DNA from: Xenorhabdus mauleonii
GTDB taxonomy: Bacteria; Pseudomonadota; Gammaproteobacteria; Enterobacterales; Enterobacteriaceae
DNA length: 64,000 nucleotides
Direction: 5' to 3'
Assembly (NCBI RefSeq): GCF_900113945.1
Contig: NZ_FORG01000016.1
Span: 38,010-102,009, forward strand
Part shown: positions 10,528 through 22,343 of the stretch, piece after piece
How positions within the stretch are numbered: position 1 is the stretch's first letter
Layout of the letters: each line of letters begins with the position of its first letter
The notes under the pieces: model-generated
Seen by the model: only the letters and a program-made list of their open reading frames with translations
What the model was told of the DNA's origin: nothing
The model's database searches: none
Made by a program: the position numbers and the translations under genes

Positions 10528-11481
10528 TTAAAAACGTACTAGCGCTGAGCCCCAGGTAAAGCCACCGCCAAATGCTTCAAGTAAAACAAGCTGGCCACGT
10601 TGGATCCTTCCATCACGCACCGCTTCATCAAATGCTGTCGGTACTGATGCTGCCGAGGTATTACCATGACGATCCAACGTCACAACAACTTTATCCATAG
10701 TCATATTCAACTTCTTGGCTGTCGCTGAAATAATGCGCAAGTTTGCCTGATGAGGCACCAGCCAATCCAGCTCGGAATGAGACATGTTGTTAGCTTCTAA
10801 TGTTTCATCAACGATATTCGCTAACTCACGGACAGCTACTTTGAAAACTTCATTGCCGGTCATAGAGATATATGATGACTTATCAAGTTCCACTCTGCTT
10901 TGATGGGGCAGTGACAACAAATCACCATGACGGCCATCAGCATGAAGATGGGTGGATAATATGCCTGGTTCCTCGGAAGCCCCGACTATCATAGCTCCAG
11001 CCGCATCTCCAAAGAGAATAATTGTACCGCGATCTTCTGGATCCACAACTCTTGAAATAATGTCAGATCCAATTACCAGTGCATGCTTGGCTGCCCCGGT
11101 TTTAATAAATTTATCAACAACGCTCAAAGCGTAAGCAAAACCAGCACATGCCGCTGCAACATCAAAAGCTGCAACGTTTGGAATTCCCAATAATTGCTGG
11201 ATTTGGCAAGCTGCGCTTGGGAAAGCATGCGTGGAGCTTGTTGTTGCAACAACAATTAAATCAATTTCTGTTTTATCGATGCCGGCCATTTCAATGGCTT
11301 TTTCTGCAGCTTTAAAACCCAAGGTTGCAACATTTTCATCTTCAGCTGCAATACGGCGTTCACGAATGCCCGTACGAGCGACAATCCACTCGTCAGACGT
11401 ATCCACCATTTTTTCTAGATCTGCGTTAGTACGCACTTGCTCAGGCAAATAACTGCCCGTACCTAAGATTTTTGTATACAT
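10528..11481 (-). CDS. fabH: beta-ketoacyl-ACP synthase III
   Basis: Initiating condensing enzyme (acetyl-CoA plus malonyl-ACP). 317 residues. Catalytic Cys in [11 protein letters not shown], His in VPHQANLRI and Asn in [10 protein letters not shown]. Its ATG directly abuts the plsX stop codon. Confidence 0.96.
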   Translation of the reverse strand: MYTKILGTGSYLPEQVRTNADLEKMVDTSDEWIVARTGIRERRIAAEDENVATLGFKAAEKAIEMAGIDKTEIDLIVVATTSSTHAFPSAACQIQQLLGIPNVAAFDVAAACAGFAYALSVVDKFIKTGAAKHALVIGSDIISRVVDPEDRGTIILFGDAAGAMIVGASEEPGILSTHLHADGRHGDLLSLPHQSRVELDKSSYISMTGNEVFKVAVRELANIVDETLEANNMSHSELDWLVPHQANLRIISATAKKLNMTMDKVVVTLDRHGNTSAASVPTAFDEAVRDGRIQRGQLVLLEAFGGGFTWGSALVRF

Positions 11482-12540
11482 TTATGCTTGTTCACTCTTG
11501 GGTAATACTGCATCCAGTCGGGCAGCGATTCTGTCAGGAACTTGTTTTTCTACAGCCTGAACAGCTTGATCAATAGCCGCTTTAAACGCTCGTTCATTGG
11601 CAGCACCATGGCTTTTAATGACGATACCGCGTAATCCCAATAACGTTGCTCCGTTATACTGATCAGGATTCAAATGACCAAATCGCTTCGTTACCTGCTT
11701 TAGCAACCATTTTTTGAATATCTTCATCTTGAATATTTTCATCAGCCAAGATGATTTTTTCTGCTGACCATCCGGTGATTTTACCAGAGATAGAATCACT
11801 CTAATTGCACCTTCCATCGTCTTCAGCGTAACATTACCTGCGAAGCCGTCACATACGAGCACATCGGTCTTTCCCGTCAGTAACTCATTTCCTTCCACAT
11901 AGCCTATATAATTAATAGCCGGGCTATTGCGCAAGGTTATAGCAGCTTCGCGGATATTATCCAGCCCCTTGGATTCCTCTTCCCCTATATTGAGCAGCGC
12001 AACTCGCGGATTATCCACACCAGCTACATACTCTGCCATTACAGCACCCATAATCGCAAACTGAACCAACATGCCGCTATTACAATTAATATTAGCGCCT
12101 AAATCTAATACAACTGTCTTCCGCTGTTTCAGGTTAGGTATCACTGTCATTAATGCCGGCCGTTCAATCCCCTCTATGGATTTTAGCATCAATTTGGCCA
12201 ACCCCATCAAAGCACCCGTATTTCCCGCACTGACACAGGCTTGCGCTTCTCCCGATTTAACCAGTTCCAAAGCCACACGCATCGAAGTACCATGACTGGC
12301 GCGAATAGCTTGTGAAGGTCTTGCATCGTTGGAAACGACATGTTCCGCAGGGATGATTTGCAAACGGCCAAGCAGCTCGGCATTTTCATTTGCAAGCAAA
12401 GGGGAAATGGTTTCGGGGTTACCGACCAACAATAGCTTTAATTGCGGATTAGATGCCAGTGCCTGCAAAGCAGCAGGCACTGTGACGCGAGGACCAAAGT
12501 CCCCGCCCATAGCATCTAACGCTAAGGTTAGATTAGCCAA
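11482..12540 (-). CDS. plsX: phosphate acyltransferase PlsX
   Basis: Makes acyl-phosphate from acyl-ACP for phospholipid synthesis. 352 residues. Starts with [11 protein letters not shown]; family blocks [14 protein letters not shown] and [16 protein letters not shown] are present. Directly upstream of fabH and downstream of rpmF. Confidence 0.95.
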   Translation of the reverse strand: MANLTLALDAMGGDFGPRVTVPAALQALASNPQLKLLLVGNPETISPLLANENAELLGRLQIIPAEHVVSNDARPSQAIRASHGTSMRVALELVKSGEAQACVSAGNTGALMGLAKLMLKSIEGIERPALMTVIPNLKQRKTVVLDLGANINCNSGMLVQFAIMGAVMAEYVAGVDNPRVALLNIGEEESKGLDNIREAAITLRNSPAINYIGYVEGNELLTGKTDVLVCDGFAGNVTLKTMEGAIRVILSLVKSPDGQQKKSSWLMKIFKMKIFKKWLLKQVTKRFGHLNPDQYNGATLLGLRGIVIKSHGAANERAFKAAIDQAVQAVEKQVPDRIAARLDAVLPKSEQA

Positions 12541-12569
12541 GATATCAACTTGCTAATGGTTAGCTGAGA

Positions 12570-12740
12570 TTACTTGTTGATTACCTTGCGGCCACGGTAG
12601 TAGCCATCAGCGGTCACGTGGTGACGCAGGTGAGTTTCACCAGAAGTTTTGTCTACAGAGACATGTGATGCAGTCAGTGCGTCATGAGAACGACGCATAC
12701 CACGTTTAGAACGAGTTGGTTTATTCTGTTGTACGGCCAT
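12570..12740 (-). CDS. rpmF: 50S ribosomal protein L32
   Basis: 56-residue ribosomal protein L32. The frame reads [20 protein letters not shown] and continues to [11 protein letters not shown] before a TAA at 12570. It heads the plsX-fab cluster after yceD, the standard enteric linkage. Confidence 0.97.
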   Translation of the reverse strand: MAVQQNKPTRSKRGMRRSHDALTASHVSVDKTSGETHLRHHVTADGYYRGRKVINK

Positions 12741-12752
12741 TGACCTTACTCC

Positions 12753-13277
12753 TTAAGTACTTTTCTTTAAACTGGCTAATACGGCAAATGGGTTTGGTTT
12801 TTCCGCTTCAACGGGCAATACACCAAACACCATGTCCGCGTCGGACACTTCACAGTGTTCAGAATCATGTACCGGAACTACCGGCAGAGACAGAATTATT
12901 TCATCTTCAATCATTGCCAGTAAATCTATTTCGCCAAATTCATTAACATTAATTGGCTCATATTCTTCCGGTAATGCCTCAGCTTTTTCGTCATTGACGA
13001 TCGGGCTAAAACAATACGTTGTGTGAACATGATGACTGAAATTACTGCCACAACGCTGACAGGCAAGTGTGACATCCACATCGGAATGCCCTTTTACAAC
13101 AGCCAGACGCTGATTATCAATTTCAAACGATAGTGAGCTATCTACATCACCATCCACACTGACCACACTTTCTGCAATGCGACGAACTTGCTCAGGAGAA
13201 TAACTACCTTGATAGTCTAGTCTTTTCTGGGCAGCCCGAAGTGCATCAATGGTCAGGGGTAATTTTACCTTCTGCAT
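12753..13277 (-). CDS. yceD: YceD family 23S rRNA accumulation protein
   Basis: DUF177 protein cotranscribed with rpmF and linked to 23S rRNA accumulation and processing. 174 residues. Two cysteines in [10 protein letters not shown] suit a small metal site. Ends 12 bases before rpmF. Confidence 0.9.
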   Translation of the reverse strand: MQKVKLPLTIDALRAAQKRLDYQGSYSPEQVRRIAESVVSVDGDVDSSLSFEIDNQRLAVVKGHSDVDVTLACQRCGSNFSHHVHTTYCFSPIVNDEKAEALPEEYEPINVNEFGEIDLLAMIEDEIILSLPVVPVHDSEHCEVSDADMVFGVLPVEAEKPNPFAVLASLKKST

Positions 13278-13417
13278 AAGGCGCGCATATTATCTTTGTA
13301 ATGAGACATAGTCAAAGAAAAAGGCCACACATCTTACCTTTCCGCCAAATATTCGCTTATTAAGCGCCGTATAGTTTAAAATGTCTGCAAAGATTTCTCT
13401 ACGTATTTTATGGAAAA

Positions 13418-14014
13418 ATGATGCTTCCGATTGTTTTATCGTCAACTTCTGTCTATCGCCGCCTATTATTGGAAAAATTGGGTTTATCTTTTGCTTGTGC
13501 CTCTCCAGACATTGAGGAGAATCCACAAGAAAATGAAAATCCAGAACAGTTGGTAATGCGGCTATCTCATGCCAAAGCAACTGCATTGCAATGTGATTAT
13601 CCCAACCACTTAATTATAGGTTCAGATCAGGTTTGTGTTTTAGATAACAAAATTACAGGGAAACCACATAATTTTGAAAACGCGTTCAATCAACTGCAAA
13701 AAGCCAGCGGAAAATGTGTCACGTTTTATACTGGTGTTACGTTATTTAACAGCAAAACCGGGAATGCAGATACCCGCTGTGAACGCTTTCATGTTTATTT
13801 TAGACAAATTACCGAAGCAGAAATCATCAGCTACTTAAACAAAGAAAAACCGTTTAATTGTGCAGGCAGTTTTAAAAGTGAAGGTTTAGGGATCACATTA
13901 TTTGAGAAACTTGATGGCAGAGATCCAAACACATTAATCGGCCTGCCATTGATTACCCTGACAGAGATGCTGATCCGTCAGGGGGTTAATCCTCTGACGG
14001 AATCTTCTTATTGA
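13418..14014 (+). CDS. yceF: Maf-like nucleotide pyrophosphatase YceF
   Basis: Maf-family house-cleaning pyrophosphatase; the E. coli relative hydrolyses 7-methyl-GTP. The N-terminal substrate loop [16 protein letters not shown] and the IGSDQV motif are present. The start is either of two ATGs at 13418/13421, giving 197-198 residues. Divergent from yceD, convergent with rluC; the two stop codons overlap the ends by seven bases. Confidence 0.88.
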   Translation: MMLPIVLSSTSVYRRLLLEKLGLSFACASPDIEENPQENENPEQLVMRLSHAKATALQCDYPNHLIIGSDQVCVLDNKITGKPHNFENAFNQLQKASGKCVTFYTGVTLFNSKTGNADTRCERFHVYFRQITEAEIISYLNKEKPFNCAGSFKSEGLGITLFEKLDGRDPNTLIGLPLITLTEMLIRQGVNPLTESSY

Positions 14015-14964
14015 TTATTCTGCCGCAATATTCTTAAACAAGTTCTTAATTTATCATCCAACGGGGCTTCGAAACGTAAAGTTTCCCCCGTAGATGGATG
14101 GGTAAATTTCAGAGAGCTTGCATGCAAAAACAATCGGTTAAGGCCCGTATTTGCCAGTTGTGCGTCAAATGCCCTATCACCGTAGCGATCATCAAAAGCG
14201 ATAGGATGACCCGCATGCAAGGTATGTACCCGAATCTGATGCGTTCGGCCTGTAACTGGACTTGCCCGCACCAAAGTCGCGAATGTATACCTTTCTTCAA
14301 TTTTAAAGCGTGTTTCAGAAGGCTTACCTTCGTTGCTGATTTTTACTACCCTTTCCCCGCTTTGCAGAATATTTTTCAGCAAAGGCGCTTCAACCACTTT
14401 GCAATGGGATTGCCACTGACCGCGTACCAATGCCAAGTAATCTTTTTGCATCTGTTTCAAACGCAGTTGCTCATGAAGGGCGCGCAACGCAGAACGTTTT
14501 TTTGCAATTAATAAAATGCCCGAGGTATCACGGTCGAGGCGATGCACCAGCTCAAGAAAGCGAGCTTCAGGACGCAATGCCCGCAATCCTTCAATTACAC
14601 CAAAACTCAGCCCGCTGCCGCCATGTACTGCCGTCCCAGAGGGTTTATTAATGACCAAAATATGGTCATCTTCATACAAAATGCATTCAGCCAGTGCTGC
14701 AACCTTGCCCAGTTTTGCTGAGACAGGGGGTTCCTGTTTGTCTGAGACTCTGACCGGAGGGATCCTGATGATGTCACCTGCCGCCAATTTATATTCGGGT
14801 TTGATTCTGCCCTTGTTAACTCGAACTTCACCTTTGCGCAGGATCCGGTAGATCATGCTCTTAGGTACACCTTTTAAACGAGCCAGCAAAAAATTATCGA
14901 TTCGCTGACCGGCTTCATCGTCATCAATAGTGACAAATTGTACAATTTGATTATTTGTTTTCAT
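14008..14964 (-). CDS. rluC: 23S rRNA pseudouridine synthase RluC
   Basis: Makes pseudouridine at 955, 2504 and 2580 of 23S rRNA in E. coli. Start ATG 14964 ([10 protein letters not shown]) gives 318 residues, the family length; a longer frame upstream has no support. N-terminal S4 domain ([16 protein letters not shown]) and the catalytic [12 protein letters not shown] with its Asp are visible. Divergent from rne. Confidence 0.94.
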   Translation of the reverse strand: MKTNNQIVQFVTIDDDEAGQRIDNFLLARLKGVPKSMIYRILRKGEVRVNKGRIKPEYKLAAGDIIRIPPVRVSDKQEPPVSAKLGKVAALAECILYEDDHILVINKPSGTAVHGGSGLSFGVIEGLRALRPEARFLELVHRLDRDTSGILLIAKKRSALRALHEQLRLKQMQKDYLALVRGQWQSHCKVVEAPLLKNILQSGERVVKISNEGKPSETRFKIEERYTFATLVRASPVTGRTHQIRVHTLHAGHPIAFDDRYGDRAFDAQLANTGLNRLFLHASSLKFTHPSTGETLRFEAPLDDKLRTCLRILRQNNQ

Positions 14965-15525
14965 GGGCGAGATTTTAATTATCCAACAAACAGAGCGCCA
15001 CTCAATTTTTTTAATGTGACTAAATAACATCCATGTTTTTCTACTTCATTGGTATGAATGACTTTATTTAAAGGCCAAAGATTAACAACTTATCACTATT
15101 TCCTGATAAAAAAACCCCAAAGCGATAAAGTCACCTTGCTATCACCCCAAAAGCAATGGAATAATGCTTTCTGGCCACAGTTCACTAAACTATGAATGGC
15201 AAGATTGAAATTGTTTGTTATCTGTTTGATCGAACAAAAGCGCAGCAATGGCGTAAGACGTAATGTTCAATCAAACAATTTATGGGCTGCGAGTTGCAGC
15301 TTACTGGATTGGGTAAAATCTGTACTGGCTTAATTACAGTATTCCCCAATAAATAGAGTGCTGTATTTGAATGAAATCCAGACTCGCCGGCAAATAGGCG
15401 CCTCTATACAAACGATAGCCGTGAGGCTGACGGTTTTGTAAAAGACACGAGGCCATCGGTAACCAGTAGCTCATCTTTTTTACTCGCAGCTCTATACCAA
15501 TGTAAAAAATAATGAGTAAGTTAGA
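14965..15525 (+). promoter_or_regulatory. rluC-rne intergenic region with long rne leader
   Basis: About 560 bases without a gene. In enterobacteria rne has a long structured 5' UTR through which RNase E controls its own mRNA, and several short inverted repeats are visible in the last 250 bases here. The distance and position fit such a leader. I cannot fold it, and no promoter is assigned. Nothing else coding is seen. Confidence 0.5.
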
Positions 15526-18500
15526 ATGAAAAGAATGCTAATCAACGCAACCCAACAGGAAGAGTTGCGTGTCGCCCTTGTTGATGGGCAACGTCTTTAT
15601 GATTTGGATATTGAAAGCCCTGGGCACGAGCAGAAAAAGGCCAATATATATAAAGGTAAAATTACACGAATTGAACCTAGCCTGGAAGCTGCTTTTGTTG
15701 ATTATGGTGCAGAACGACACGGTTTCTTGCCCATAAAAGAAATTGCTCGCGAGTATTTCCCAAGTAATTATCATCCGCACGGCCGCCCCAACATTAAGGA
15801 TATCCTTAAAGAAGGTCAGGAAGTTATCGTTCAGGTTGATAAAGAAGAACGTGGAAATAAAGGTGCAGCTTTAACCACTTTTATTAGCCTGGCTGGTAGC
15901 TATCTGGTTCTGATGCCCAATAATCCAAGGGCTGGCGGTATTTCTCGCCGTATTGAAGGCGATGATCGCATTGAGCTGAAAGAAGCACTCTCTTCGCTTG
16001 AAGTTCCTGAAGGAATGGGGCTGATTGTACGTACCGCTGGTGTAGGCAAATCCGCAGAAGCTTTACAGGGAGATTTAAATTTCCGTTTAAGACACTGGGA
16101 AGCTATCAAAAAAGCCGCAGATAACCATCCTGCCCCGTTTCTGATCCATCAGGAAAGTAATGTTATCGTACGTGCCTTCCGTGATTATCTGCGCCCTGAC
16201 ATCGGGGAAATCTTGATAGATAATCCGAAAATCCTTGATTTGGCCCGCCAGCATATCACTGCGCTGGGGCGTCCGGATTTTGCCAGTAAAATTAAGTTAT
16301 ACAGTGGTGAAGTTCCCCTGTTCAGCCATTATCAAATAGAATCACAGATAGAATCAGCTTTCCAGCGCGAAGTTCGCTTGCCTTCAGGCGGTTCAGTGGT
16401 TATTGATACGACTGAGGCCTTAACTGCCATTGATATTAACTCATCACGTTCAACCCGTGGTGGCGATATCGAAGAAACTGCCTTTAACACCAATTTAGAA
16501 GCCGCAGATGAAATTGCACGTCAATTGCGTTTGCGTGACCTCGGTGGCTTGATTGTCATTGACTTTATTGACATGACACCAGTGCGCCACCAGCGCGAAG
16601 TTGAAAACCGGCTGCGTGATGCAGTACGCCAAGATCGTGCCCGTATTCAAATTGGCCGTATTTCTCGCTTCGGCTTGTTGGAGATGTCCCGCCAGCGTTT
16701 AAGCCCTTCGTTGGGAGAATCCAGCCATCACGTTTGCCCTCGCTGTAGCGGCACGGGAACTATTCGCGATAACGAATCACTTTCTTTGTCTATTCTGCGC
16801 TTAATCGAAGAAGAAGCACTGAAAGAAAATACACATCAGGTTCATGCGATTGTTCCCGTACAAATTGCCTCTTACTTGCTGAATGAAAAACGTAGGGCTG
16901 TCAGCGCGATTGAACATCGCCAGGGCGGTGTCGGCGTTGTCATTGTGCCAAACGACCAAATGCAAACACCGCATTTCTCTGTTTTGCGTGTGCGTAAAGG
17001 CGAAGAAATTTCTGCATTGAGTTACCTGCTTCCACAATTGCATGATGCAGAAACGACAAATGTTCAGGATGAAAGCCAGAATGAACGTAAACGTCCAGAA
17101 CAACCAGCCATTTCGACATTTGACCTTCCAGCGGATGCACCTGCTGCGGCAACAGCAAAAACCAGAGATAAAAAAGCAGCAGCCAATAACCAGAAGCAAG
17201 CTGCTACTCCGGGTTTGTTCAGCCGTTTCTTCACTGCCCTGAAAAAAATATTCAGTGCTGAAGAAGAGAAACAACCTCAGGCAAATAACAAAAAATCTTC
17301 TGGCAATGACAACCGCCGCTCATCAGACCGTCGCAATTCACGCCGTCAAAACCAACGACGTGATCGCAACGAAAATGAAAATCGCAATAACCGCGAGCGC
17401 GATGAACAGCGTAAGGGCCGCAATGTACAGCAGAAAAATAATGCTAATGCACAAGAAAACACTGCAATAGACAATGAAGCACGCGAAGCTCAGCAGCAGC
17501 AACGTCGTGAGCAACGTGCAGAACGTCAGCGCCGTCGTCAGGAAGAAAAACGTCAGCAACAACTGGAAGCCAAAGCTGAGCAAGTAGCAAGCAAGCCGGA
17601 ACTGAATGAGGAAGAAGCAGAAGAGCGCCAGCCTGTCATGCCTCGTCGCCAGCGCCGTCAGCTTGAGCAAAAAATACGCATAACCGATGAGGTGAAAAAA
17701 GAAGCAGTTACCGCTGCTTTGCCAGTCATCTTGTCAGAAACGGTATCAACCAATGTCGAAGAAGAGAAAAAAGCTTCTGTACCGGCCATTATTGATACTC
17801 ATGCTGAAGCAGCAAACCAACCTGCAATATCACAGGACACAGTTGCTCAGAACGATGCGCCTCAAAATGCGGCTTCACAAAATAACGAGCAGCAAGATAA
17901 CACCATGCCACGTCGTTCCCGCCGTTCACCACGTCATCTGCGTGTCAGCGGTCAGCGTCGTCGCCGTTATCGTGATGAACGCAACTTAACTCAATCTCCA
18001 GTGCCGTTAGAAATGGCTGTGGTTTCACCAGAACTGGCATCAGGTAAAGTCTGGGTTCGTTATCCTGTTACCCCTGTGACAAATAGCGAAGCTGAAATTC
18101 CAACAGCTGTTGAAACCTTTGATGAGGCAACTCAGGCACAGCAAGAAAATGTTATTCTGATGCCAGCAATAACAGAGCCTGCAGCAAGCCCAATGGAAAC
18201 TCATGCGGCAGCAGCAGAGCAACAAGAGAGCGTTGTTCATCATGAAGCTACTGTAACTCATGAGGAAACCAAATCAACTGAAGTATCTTCTTCCGCCGTG
18301 GCATCCGAAGAGCCAGAAGTGGTGGCACCAGCCAGCAGCCATGATGAAACACATCCGGCCGAGGTTGCATTGGACGATAAAGCTCCGCAAGTTAGCGTTC
18401 TCCATAATGAAGTGCTGCATAACGAGGTGCCGCATGATTCTGAAGAAACAGCTCACAAATCAGCGCCAATCATCGTGTCGCCTTTAGTTGAACAGGAACA

Positions 18501-18783
18501 TCATGAAGAACAACCAACTGTCGCAGCGGAAACACGCTCTCAGGCAGAGGAAGTTAAAACGGAAGAGACAAAAGTTATTGAGTCTTCGATTATCGTGGAA
18601 AAATATCATCACGCTTATTCCCCAATGACAAGAGCACCCGCTCCAGATTTGCTGGAAAAACCCGTCGTGATTACCGAATTGCAGCGCCCTACTTCCCCAT
18701 TCAAAGGAAAAGGCGGAGCAGGTGGTCACTCTGCGACAAATGTTGCTACTTCTGGCATGGTTAAACCCCAATTTTTCAAATAA
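15526..18783 (+). CDS. rne: ribonuclease E
   Basis: Essential endoribonuclease and scaffold of the RNA degradosome. 1085 residues. The N-terminal catalytic half has the S1 domain (about 35-125), catalytic Asp residues in TAIDINSSR and VIDFIDM, and the zinc link CPRCSGTG near 404. An amphipathic membrane anchor is visible around residue 565 ([15 protein letters not shown]). The C-terminal half is disordered, rich in Arg/Gln then Glu/Ala/His, and ends with the conserved MTRAPAPD and KGKGGAGG blocks associated with PNPase binding. The tail is the variable part of the family. Confidence 0.97.
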   Translation: MKRMLINATQQEELRVALVDGQRLYDLDIESPGHEQKKANIYKGKITRIEPSLEAAFVDYGAERHGFLPIKEIAREYFPSNYHPHGRPNIKDILKEGQEVIVQVDKEERGNKGAALTTFISLAGSYLVLMPNNPRAGGISRRIEGDDRIELKEALSSLEVPEGMGLIVRTAGVGKSAEALQGDLNFRLRHWEAIKKAADNHPAPFLIHQESNVIVRAFRDYLRPDIGEILIDNPKILDLARQHITALGRPDFASKIKLYSGEVPLFSHYQIESQIESAFQREVRLPSGGSVVIDTTEALTAIDINSSRSTRGGDIEETAFNTNLEAADEIARQLRLRDLGGLIVIDFIDMTPVRHQREVENRLRDAVRQDRARIQIGRISRFGLLEMSRQRLSPSLGESSHHVCPRCSGTGTIRDNESLSLSILRLIEEEALKENTHQVHAIVPVQIASYLLNEKRRAVSAIEHRQGGVGVVIVPNDQMQTPHFSVLRVRKGEEISALSYLLPQLHDAETTNVQDESQNERKRPEQPAISTFDLPADAPAAATAKTRDKKAAANNQKQAATPGLFSRFFTALKKIFSAEEEKQPQANNKKSSGNDNRRSSDRRNSRRQNQRRDRNENENRNNRERDEQRKGRNVQQKNNANAQENTAIDNEAREAQQQQRREQRAERQRRRQEEKRQQQLEAKAEQVASKPELNEEEAEERQPVMPRRQRRQLEQKIRITDEVKKEAVTAALPVILSETVSTNVEEEKKASVPAIIDTHAEAANQPAISQDTVAQNDAPQNAASQNNEQQDNTMPRRSRRSPRHLRVSGQRRRRYRDERNLTQSPVPLEMAVVSPELASGKVWVRYPVTPVTNSEAEIPTAVETFDEATQAQQENVILMPAITEPAASPMETHAAAAEQQESVVHHEATVTHEETKSTEVSSSAVASEEPEVVAPASSHDETHPAEVALDDKAPQVSVLHNEVLHNEVPHDSEETAHKSAPIIVSPLVEQEHHEEQPTVAAETRSQAEEVKTEETKVIESSIIVEKYHHAYSPMTRAPAPDLLEKPVVITELQRPTSPFKGKGGAGGHSATNVATSGMVKPQFFK

Positions 18784-18810
18784 TCGAAAATTGTAATTTC
18801 TTATAAGAAC

Positions 18811-18843
18811 AAATGGCTCCTGTTATCAGGAGTCATTTTTTTT
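18811..18843 (+). terminator. rho-independent terminator of rne
   Basis: Stem TGGCTCCTG / CAGGAGTCA with a TTAT loop, then eight T residues. Confidence 0.88.
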
Positions 18844-18953
18844 ATCCCATTTCCACAAAAAACAACCAATCTCATTCCTTTCAATGAGTTATTCCAATAA
18901 ACTTAAATAATTATCATTTGAAGTTTATTAATTTTATGGAGAGTATCCTGCCT

Positions 18954-19580
18954 ATGAAACCTTGGTTAATTTTTGGCGCTGGGAAAGGTATTGGAAGACA
19001 TTTAGCGGCTATCGGACTCAAACAAAACCGCCCTGTTACGGCCTTGATTCGTAATGAGCAACAAGCTGCCGAGCTGAGTGCAGTGGGTGTTAATGTGATA
19101 TTCGGCGATGCCTGCGACCACGAGAGTATAGAAACAGCAATTGCAAATGCGGGGGAAAACCCGGTTGTCTTCTCAACCATTGGAGGAGGGAATTCAGATC
19201 ATCATGGCAATATCGCCATCATTGATGCATTGGAAAAATCCCAGATTTCACGCATGTTATTAGTGACCTCCATCGGGTGTGGAGAAAGCTGGAAAACATT
19301 ATCGCAGCGAGCCAAATCACTATTCGGGCAATCAGTCAGACACAAATCACTGGCGGAAAGTTACTTACAAACCAGTACACTGAATTTTACCATTATTCGT
19401 CCTGGCGGCCTGACCGATCAGCCAGGTACCGGAAACTGCCAACGCTATCAAGATGAAATTCATGGCATGGTAAGCCGCATAGATGTCGCTGAACAATTAG
19501 CGCAAATGGCAGATGATGAACAAACTTATTATCAGATTTATGCCTTAGTCGATCCTGAACTTAAACCACATTGGAACTGA
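18954..19580 (+). CDS. NAD(P)-binding oxidoreductase, NmrA/SDR-like
   Basis: Rossmann-fold protein of about 208 residues. The dinucleotide motif FGAGKGIGRH follows the start directly, and a C-terminal block IIRPGGLTD resembles atypical SDR (NmrA/YwnB-like) proteins. Start ATG 18954 is chosen because GGAGAG lies ten bases upstream; 18936 is an alternative. No catalytic Tyr-x3-Lys is obvious, so it may be a redox sensor or reductase of unknown substrate. Confidence 0.7.
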   Translation: MKPWLIFGAGKGIGRHLAAIGLKQNRPVTALIRNEQQAAELSAVGVNVIFGDACDHESIETAIANAGENPVVFSTIGGGNSDHHGNIAIIDALEKSQISRMLLVTSIGCGESWKTLSQRAKSLFGQSVRHKSLAESYLQTSTLNFTIIRPGGLTDQPGTGNCQRYQDEIHGMVSRIDVAEQLAQMADDEQTYYQIYALVDPELKPHWN

Positions 19581-19662
19581 TATTTCCATCGCCAAAAAAA
19601 ATGATAACCACGCACAATGGCGTGGTTTAATTTTATCAATCTAACTATTGGCAACCGAAAGC

Positions 19663-19983
19663 TTATTTAACCCCACCATCCATCGCTTTCAATTTTTTAG
19701 ATAATTCACGGCGCTCTTTAGATAACTCCGCATTCTTGATGATATATTCATCGACACGTTCTTCATAATCACTGCGCATATGAGCAATAATTCCCTGAAT
19801 ATCATCAATCGACATACCAGGTTTAATGTAATCACTCAAATTATCGAGCAGTAATACGCGCTTTTGGTTATCGCGGATCTTTTTCTCATTATCTACAATT
19901 TCACGTTGCAATTTGTTTTTACGACGGAATATACGCACAAACTCCAGTACATTATGAAATGTTGGTTTATTTGTGTTGTCCAT
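19663..19983 (-). CDS. tmaR: PTS system regulator TmaR (YeeX)
   Basis: 106-residue coiled-coil protein of the YeeX family; in E. coli TmaR forms a pole-localised cluster that sequesters PTS enzyme I. The highly conserved block [20 protein letters not shown] (about 35-54) identifies it. In E. coli yeeX lies close to sbcB, which is also true here. Confidence 0.92.
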   Translation of the reverse strand: MDNTNKPTFHNVLEFVRIFRRKNKLQREIVDNEKKIRDNQKRVLLLDNLSDYIKPGMSIDDIQGIIAHMRSDYEERVDEYIIKNAELSKERRELSKKLKAMDGGVK

Positions 19984-20076
19984 TTTTTACACCTTTTTAA
20001 TCTGACTGATAATTTCTTATGCTAACCCCACAATACAATTTCAAGCAACGTATAGACAAGTTAGTTTCGATAATTT

Positions 20077-20493
20077 TTAAGACTTAGGTGTTAAACGCCG
20101 GTACATCCCCTGCGCATCTGGGCTTGTCAATTGATAACCGAGTTTTGCATAAAATTCAGGTTCATCCGCAATCAAAGAAACATAAGAGCCTGATAAGGCT
20201 TGTGCCTCCAACCAGGTATCAATTCGAGCCATAATTGTTTTACCAAGCCCTTGCCCTTGATAATCTGGATCAACAGCAATATCCACTATTTGAAAAAAAC
20301 ATGCGCCATCACCAATCACACGACCCATTCCAATCAGTTTTCCTTGAGTACGTAAGTAAACGGCAAACAGTGAGTTAGGTAATCCTTTCTGTGCAGCTTC
20401 TATAGATTTTACTGATAACCCAGCTCGCTCACGCAATGTGACATACTCTTTCGGTGTCGGAAGTGTGTCTGTAATTTCTATCATCAGTATCAT
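20077..20493 (-). CDS. GNAT family N-acetyltransferase
   Basis: About 138 residues with the GNAT acetyl-CoA motif A: DIAVDPDYQGQGLGKTIM (Q-x-x-G-x-G). The C-terminal FYAKLGYQL is motif B. The substrate cannot be told from sequence. The start may be the internal Met4. It lies next to the sbcB insertion hotspot. Confidence 0.8.
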   Translation of the reverse strand: MILMIEITDTLPTPKEYVTLRERAGLSVKSIEAAQKGLPNSLFAVYLRTQGKLIGMGRVIGDGACFFQIVDIAVDPDYQGQGLGKTIMARIDTWLEAQALSGSYVSLIADEPEFYAKLGYQLTSPDAQGMYRRLTPKS

Positions 20494-20644
20494 CCTGTTT
20501 TAGGGAAAGATTCACGAGATTCAAATATGGTGTTTACCCCACAATAATACACTGGCATTAAATAGCCCAAAAGTCACTCTTCCAACTTTTACGGAATCAG
20601 TTCATTTTTTCCATATCACAAACATTCAGATCTGTTCATTCAGA

Positions 20645-20701
20645 TTAGCCAGAATATGGTTTACCATGTATAACTCGCAATTTAGTGTTACTGAGAATCA
20701 T
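20645..20701 (-). pseudogene. integrase N-terminal remnant (left copy)
   Basis: The minus frame from ATG 20701 reads MILSNTKLRVIHGKPYSG then stop. Twelve of the first 16 residues match the start of the truncated integrase at 24623 (MALSDTKLRSIHGKPYQG). Like that copy it lies just upstream of an sbcB start and points away from it. It is therefore the leftover end of a second, related integrative element. Confidence 0.8.
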
Positions 20702-20791
20702 CGTTTTTAGTACGCGCAGTTTTTAGTATGCACTGTTTTAGGTACACATTTTCGATATGATTTAATTGGCGATGACGGAGAACACACAACA

Positions 20792-20845
20792 TTGAACACC
20801 AGTAAAGAACAACAAAGTTTCTACTTTCACGATTATGAATTTTGA
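20792..20845 (+). pseudogene. displaced 5' fragment of sbcB
   Basis: From TTG 20792 the frame reads 17 codons, including the conserved FYFHDYE, then stops. It matches the start of intact sbcB at 24801, which also uses TTG, and it has a better ribosome site (GGAG at 20777). It looks like the former sbcB start, separated from the gene by insertion of an element. Confidence 0.85.
20819..20838 (+). repeat. putative attachment core, left copy
   Basis: 20-bp perfect direct repeat TTCTACTTTCACGATTATGA, identical to 24828-24847, lying in codons 10-16 of the sbcB reading frame. The two copies bracket the decayed element. Confidence 0.85.
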
Positions 20846-21244
20846 CATCCAATCCATTGTAATATAACTATTTTAATTTTATTAAATTTTTAATGTACTC
20901 GATTTTGTACTCAACCATCAAAGAGCGGCATCACTCTTTACCTACCTCCCCTTCAAATGTCATACCAACCTAGGGAAATTAATAAGCATTACGGATTAGG
21001 AAGCCTTGCCCTTTACCTTCAACTTTCATCAGTCATCTGACAAATTCTATTAATTTCCCGCCTGTCATTTTATGTCATCCTGCCATCAAAAATATGCTAC
21101 TCACAGAATCACCTTCCAACTGTAATTAGTCAAAATTCATTCTCCAGTATTGATGAACCGATTTTATTGATGTTCACTGGCGGAGAAGTCCCCCGCCTCA
21201 TGTTATTTAGCAATGTGTATTGTTGATTAAATGAGGGAATAAAT
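20839..21244. other. left end of the inserted element, no gene seen
   Basis: About 400 AT-rich bases. Two direct copies of TGTACTC (20894-20900 and 20906-20912) match three copies near the right end (24631, 24654, 24665 as TGTACTT) and could be integrase arm sites. No other ORF or RNA is supported. Confidence 0.5.
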
Positions 21245-22303
21245 ATGAGCAATCGAGACAGTAGCAATTCCGTTGAAGTCCCAACAATGGACGAAGTCAG
21301 AAAGGCCATTAAAGACGCAATTGCAGAACACGCCGCAAGTCGTAATCATCCAGATGCAACGCTAAAAGATAAGGGATTAGTGTCTCTAAGTAATGATGTT
21401 AATAGCAATAGTGAAACAGCCGCATCAACCCCAAGAGCAGTAAAAACAACATATGATTTAGCTAGTGCAGCCAATCAGAATGCTAACAATGCAAACAAGG
21501 ATGCCAATAACGCCAATGACAATGCTAATACTCGCTTAGCAAAAGGCCTGAACGGGGTTGATATTCCAGATAAATCGGCGTTTGTGCGGAATATTGGGCT
21601 GGGGAATACGCTGAAAGTTGGAGAGTATGGAGTCGGGGCAGATCCAATTTCTTCTCCACAAGCAGGTATTGATGGCAATGCTAACAATTTAGTGAGGTCG
21701 GGGTGGTATGGAGCAGGAGGATATAACACCCTTAACTACTGGTATAATTATGCGCCTATTATGGTCATGACAAGAAGCGGAGGTGATGGTACTGGGTCAG
21801 TCGCGCAACTTCAGATTAGTGAAAAAGGAATGGGAACTCGTTATCGAGTAAGTAATCAGTGGAGTAAATGGGTATCATTTTATCATACGGGCAACACAAC
21901 CAAAGACAATAATGGCGTCCTCAGAGTATCCACCTCCATTATCCAAATTTTCCCCGATGGCAACTTTACCACCAACGTCGAATCTGAAGGTGCTATTGTT
22001 GAACGTCTATCAAAAGGGACTTATCTCATCAAAGGTGTTCAGGGATTCAGTAATGATGGGCAGATAGGCGGTATTGAAATTCCTCGATGCCAGAATGACC
22101 TTCCACTAATCTGGGTTAATCACGACGTTCTGCCTGATGGTTCTATCAAATTAATGACCTACCATCGTGAACATTCAGATGCTCCTGCATTCGCCAGAAA
22201 TAGACGAGAAGGCTACACGAGCGGGGATTTGATTGATATTCCCGAGGGTAGATTCATTTCGGTTCGTGTGCAAATGCCTGACACCCAAAAATCACAATCT
22301 TAA
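21245..22303 (+). CDS. phage tail fibre protein
   Basis: 352 residues with GAGG nine bases before the ATG. Order: short N-terminal helix, a collar-type fibre repeat (ATLKDKGLVSLSNDVNSNS near residue 40), a low-complexity Asn/Ala linker (residues 73-96), a shaft/trimer region with RSGWYGAGGYNTL, and a C-terminal domain beginning near IFPDGNFTTN and ending in VRVQMPD. That last domain recurs in the prophage fibre at 56697. No other tail gene is near, so it is isolated cargo or a relic that is still intact. Confidence 0.85.
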   Translation: MSNRDSSNSVEVPTMDEVRKAIKDAIAEHAASRNHPDATLKDKGLVSLSNDVNSNSETAASTPRAVKTTYDLASAANQNANNANKDANNANDNANTRLAKGLNGVDIPDKSAFVRNIGLGNTLKVGEYGVGADPISSPQAGIDGNANNLVRSGWYGAGGYNTLNYWYNYAPIMVMTRSGGDGTGSVAQLQISEKGMGTRYRVSNQWSKWVSFYHTGNTTKDNNGVLRVSTSIIQIFPDGNFTTNVESEGAIVERLSKGTYLIKGVQGFSNDGQIGGIEIPRCQNDLPLIWVNHDVLPDGSIKLMTYHREHSDAPAFARNRREGYTSGDLIDIPEGRFISVRVQMPDTQKSQS

Positions 22304-22343
22304 TTCCTCTATCAATTTCAAAATATCATTTGGAGGTAATACT

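Noticed and set aside
16801..17670. Minus-strand ORFs inside rne
   Set aside because: Shadows of the rne coding sequence with low-complexity translation.
18900..18920. Fur-box-like ATAATTATCATTT before the NmrA-like gene
   Set aside because: Only one half matches well in an AT-rich region.
20500..20640. A third sbcB attachment core left of the first integrase remnant
   Set aside because: Only a vague ATTCACGAGATTC-like string is present; not convincing.
22233..22343. N-terminal extension of the lectin
   Set aside because: It overlaps the fibre gene and lacks homology to the PA-IL family; ATG 22344 has a clear GGAGG.
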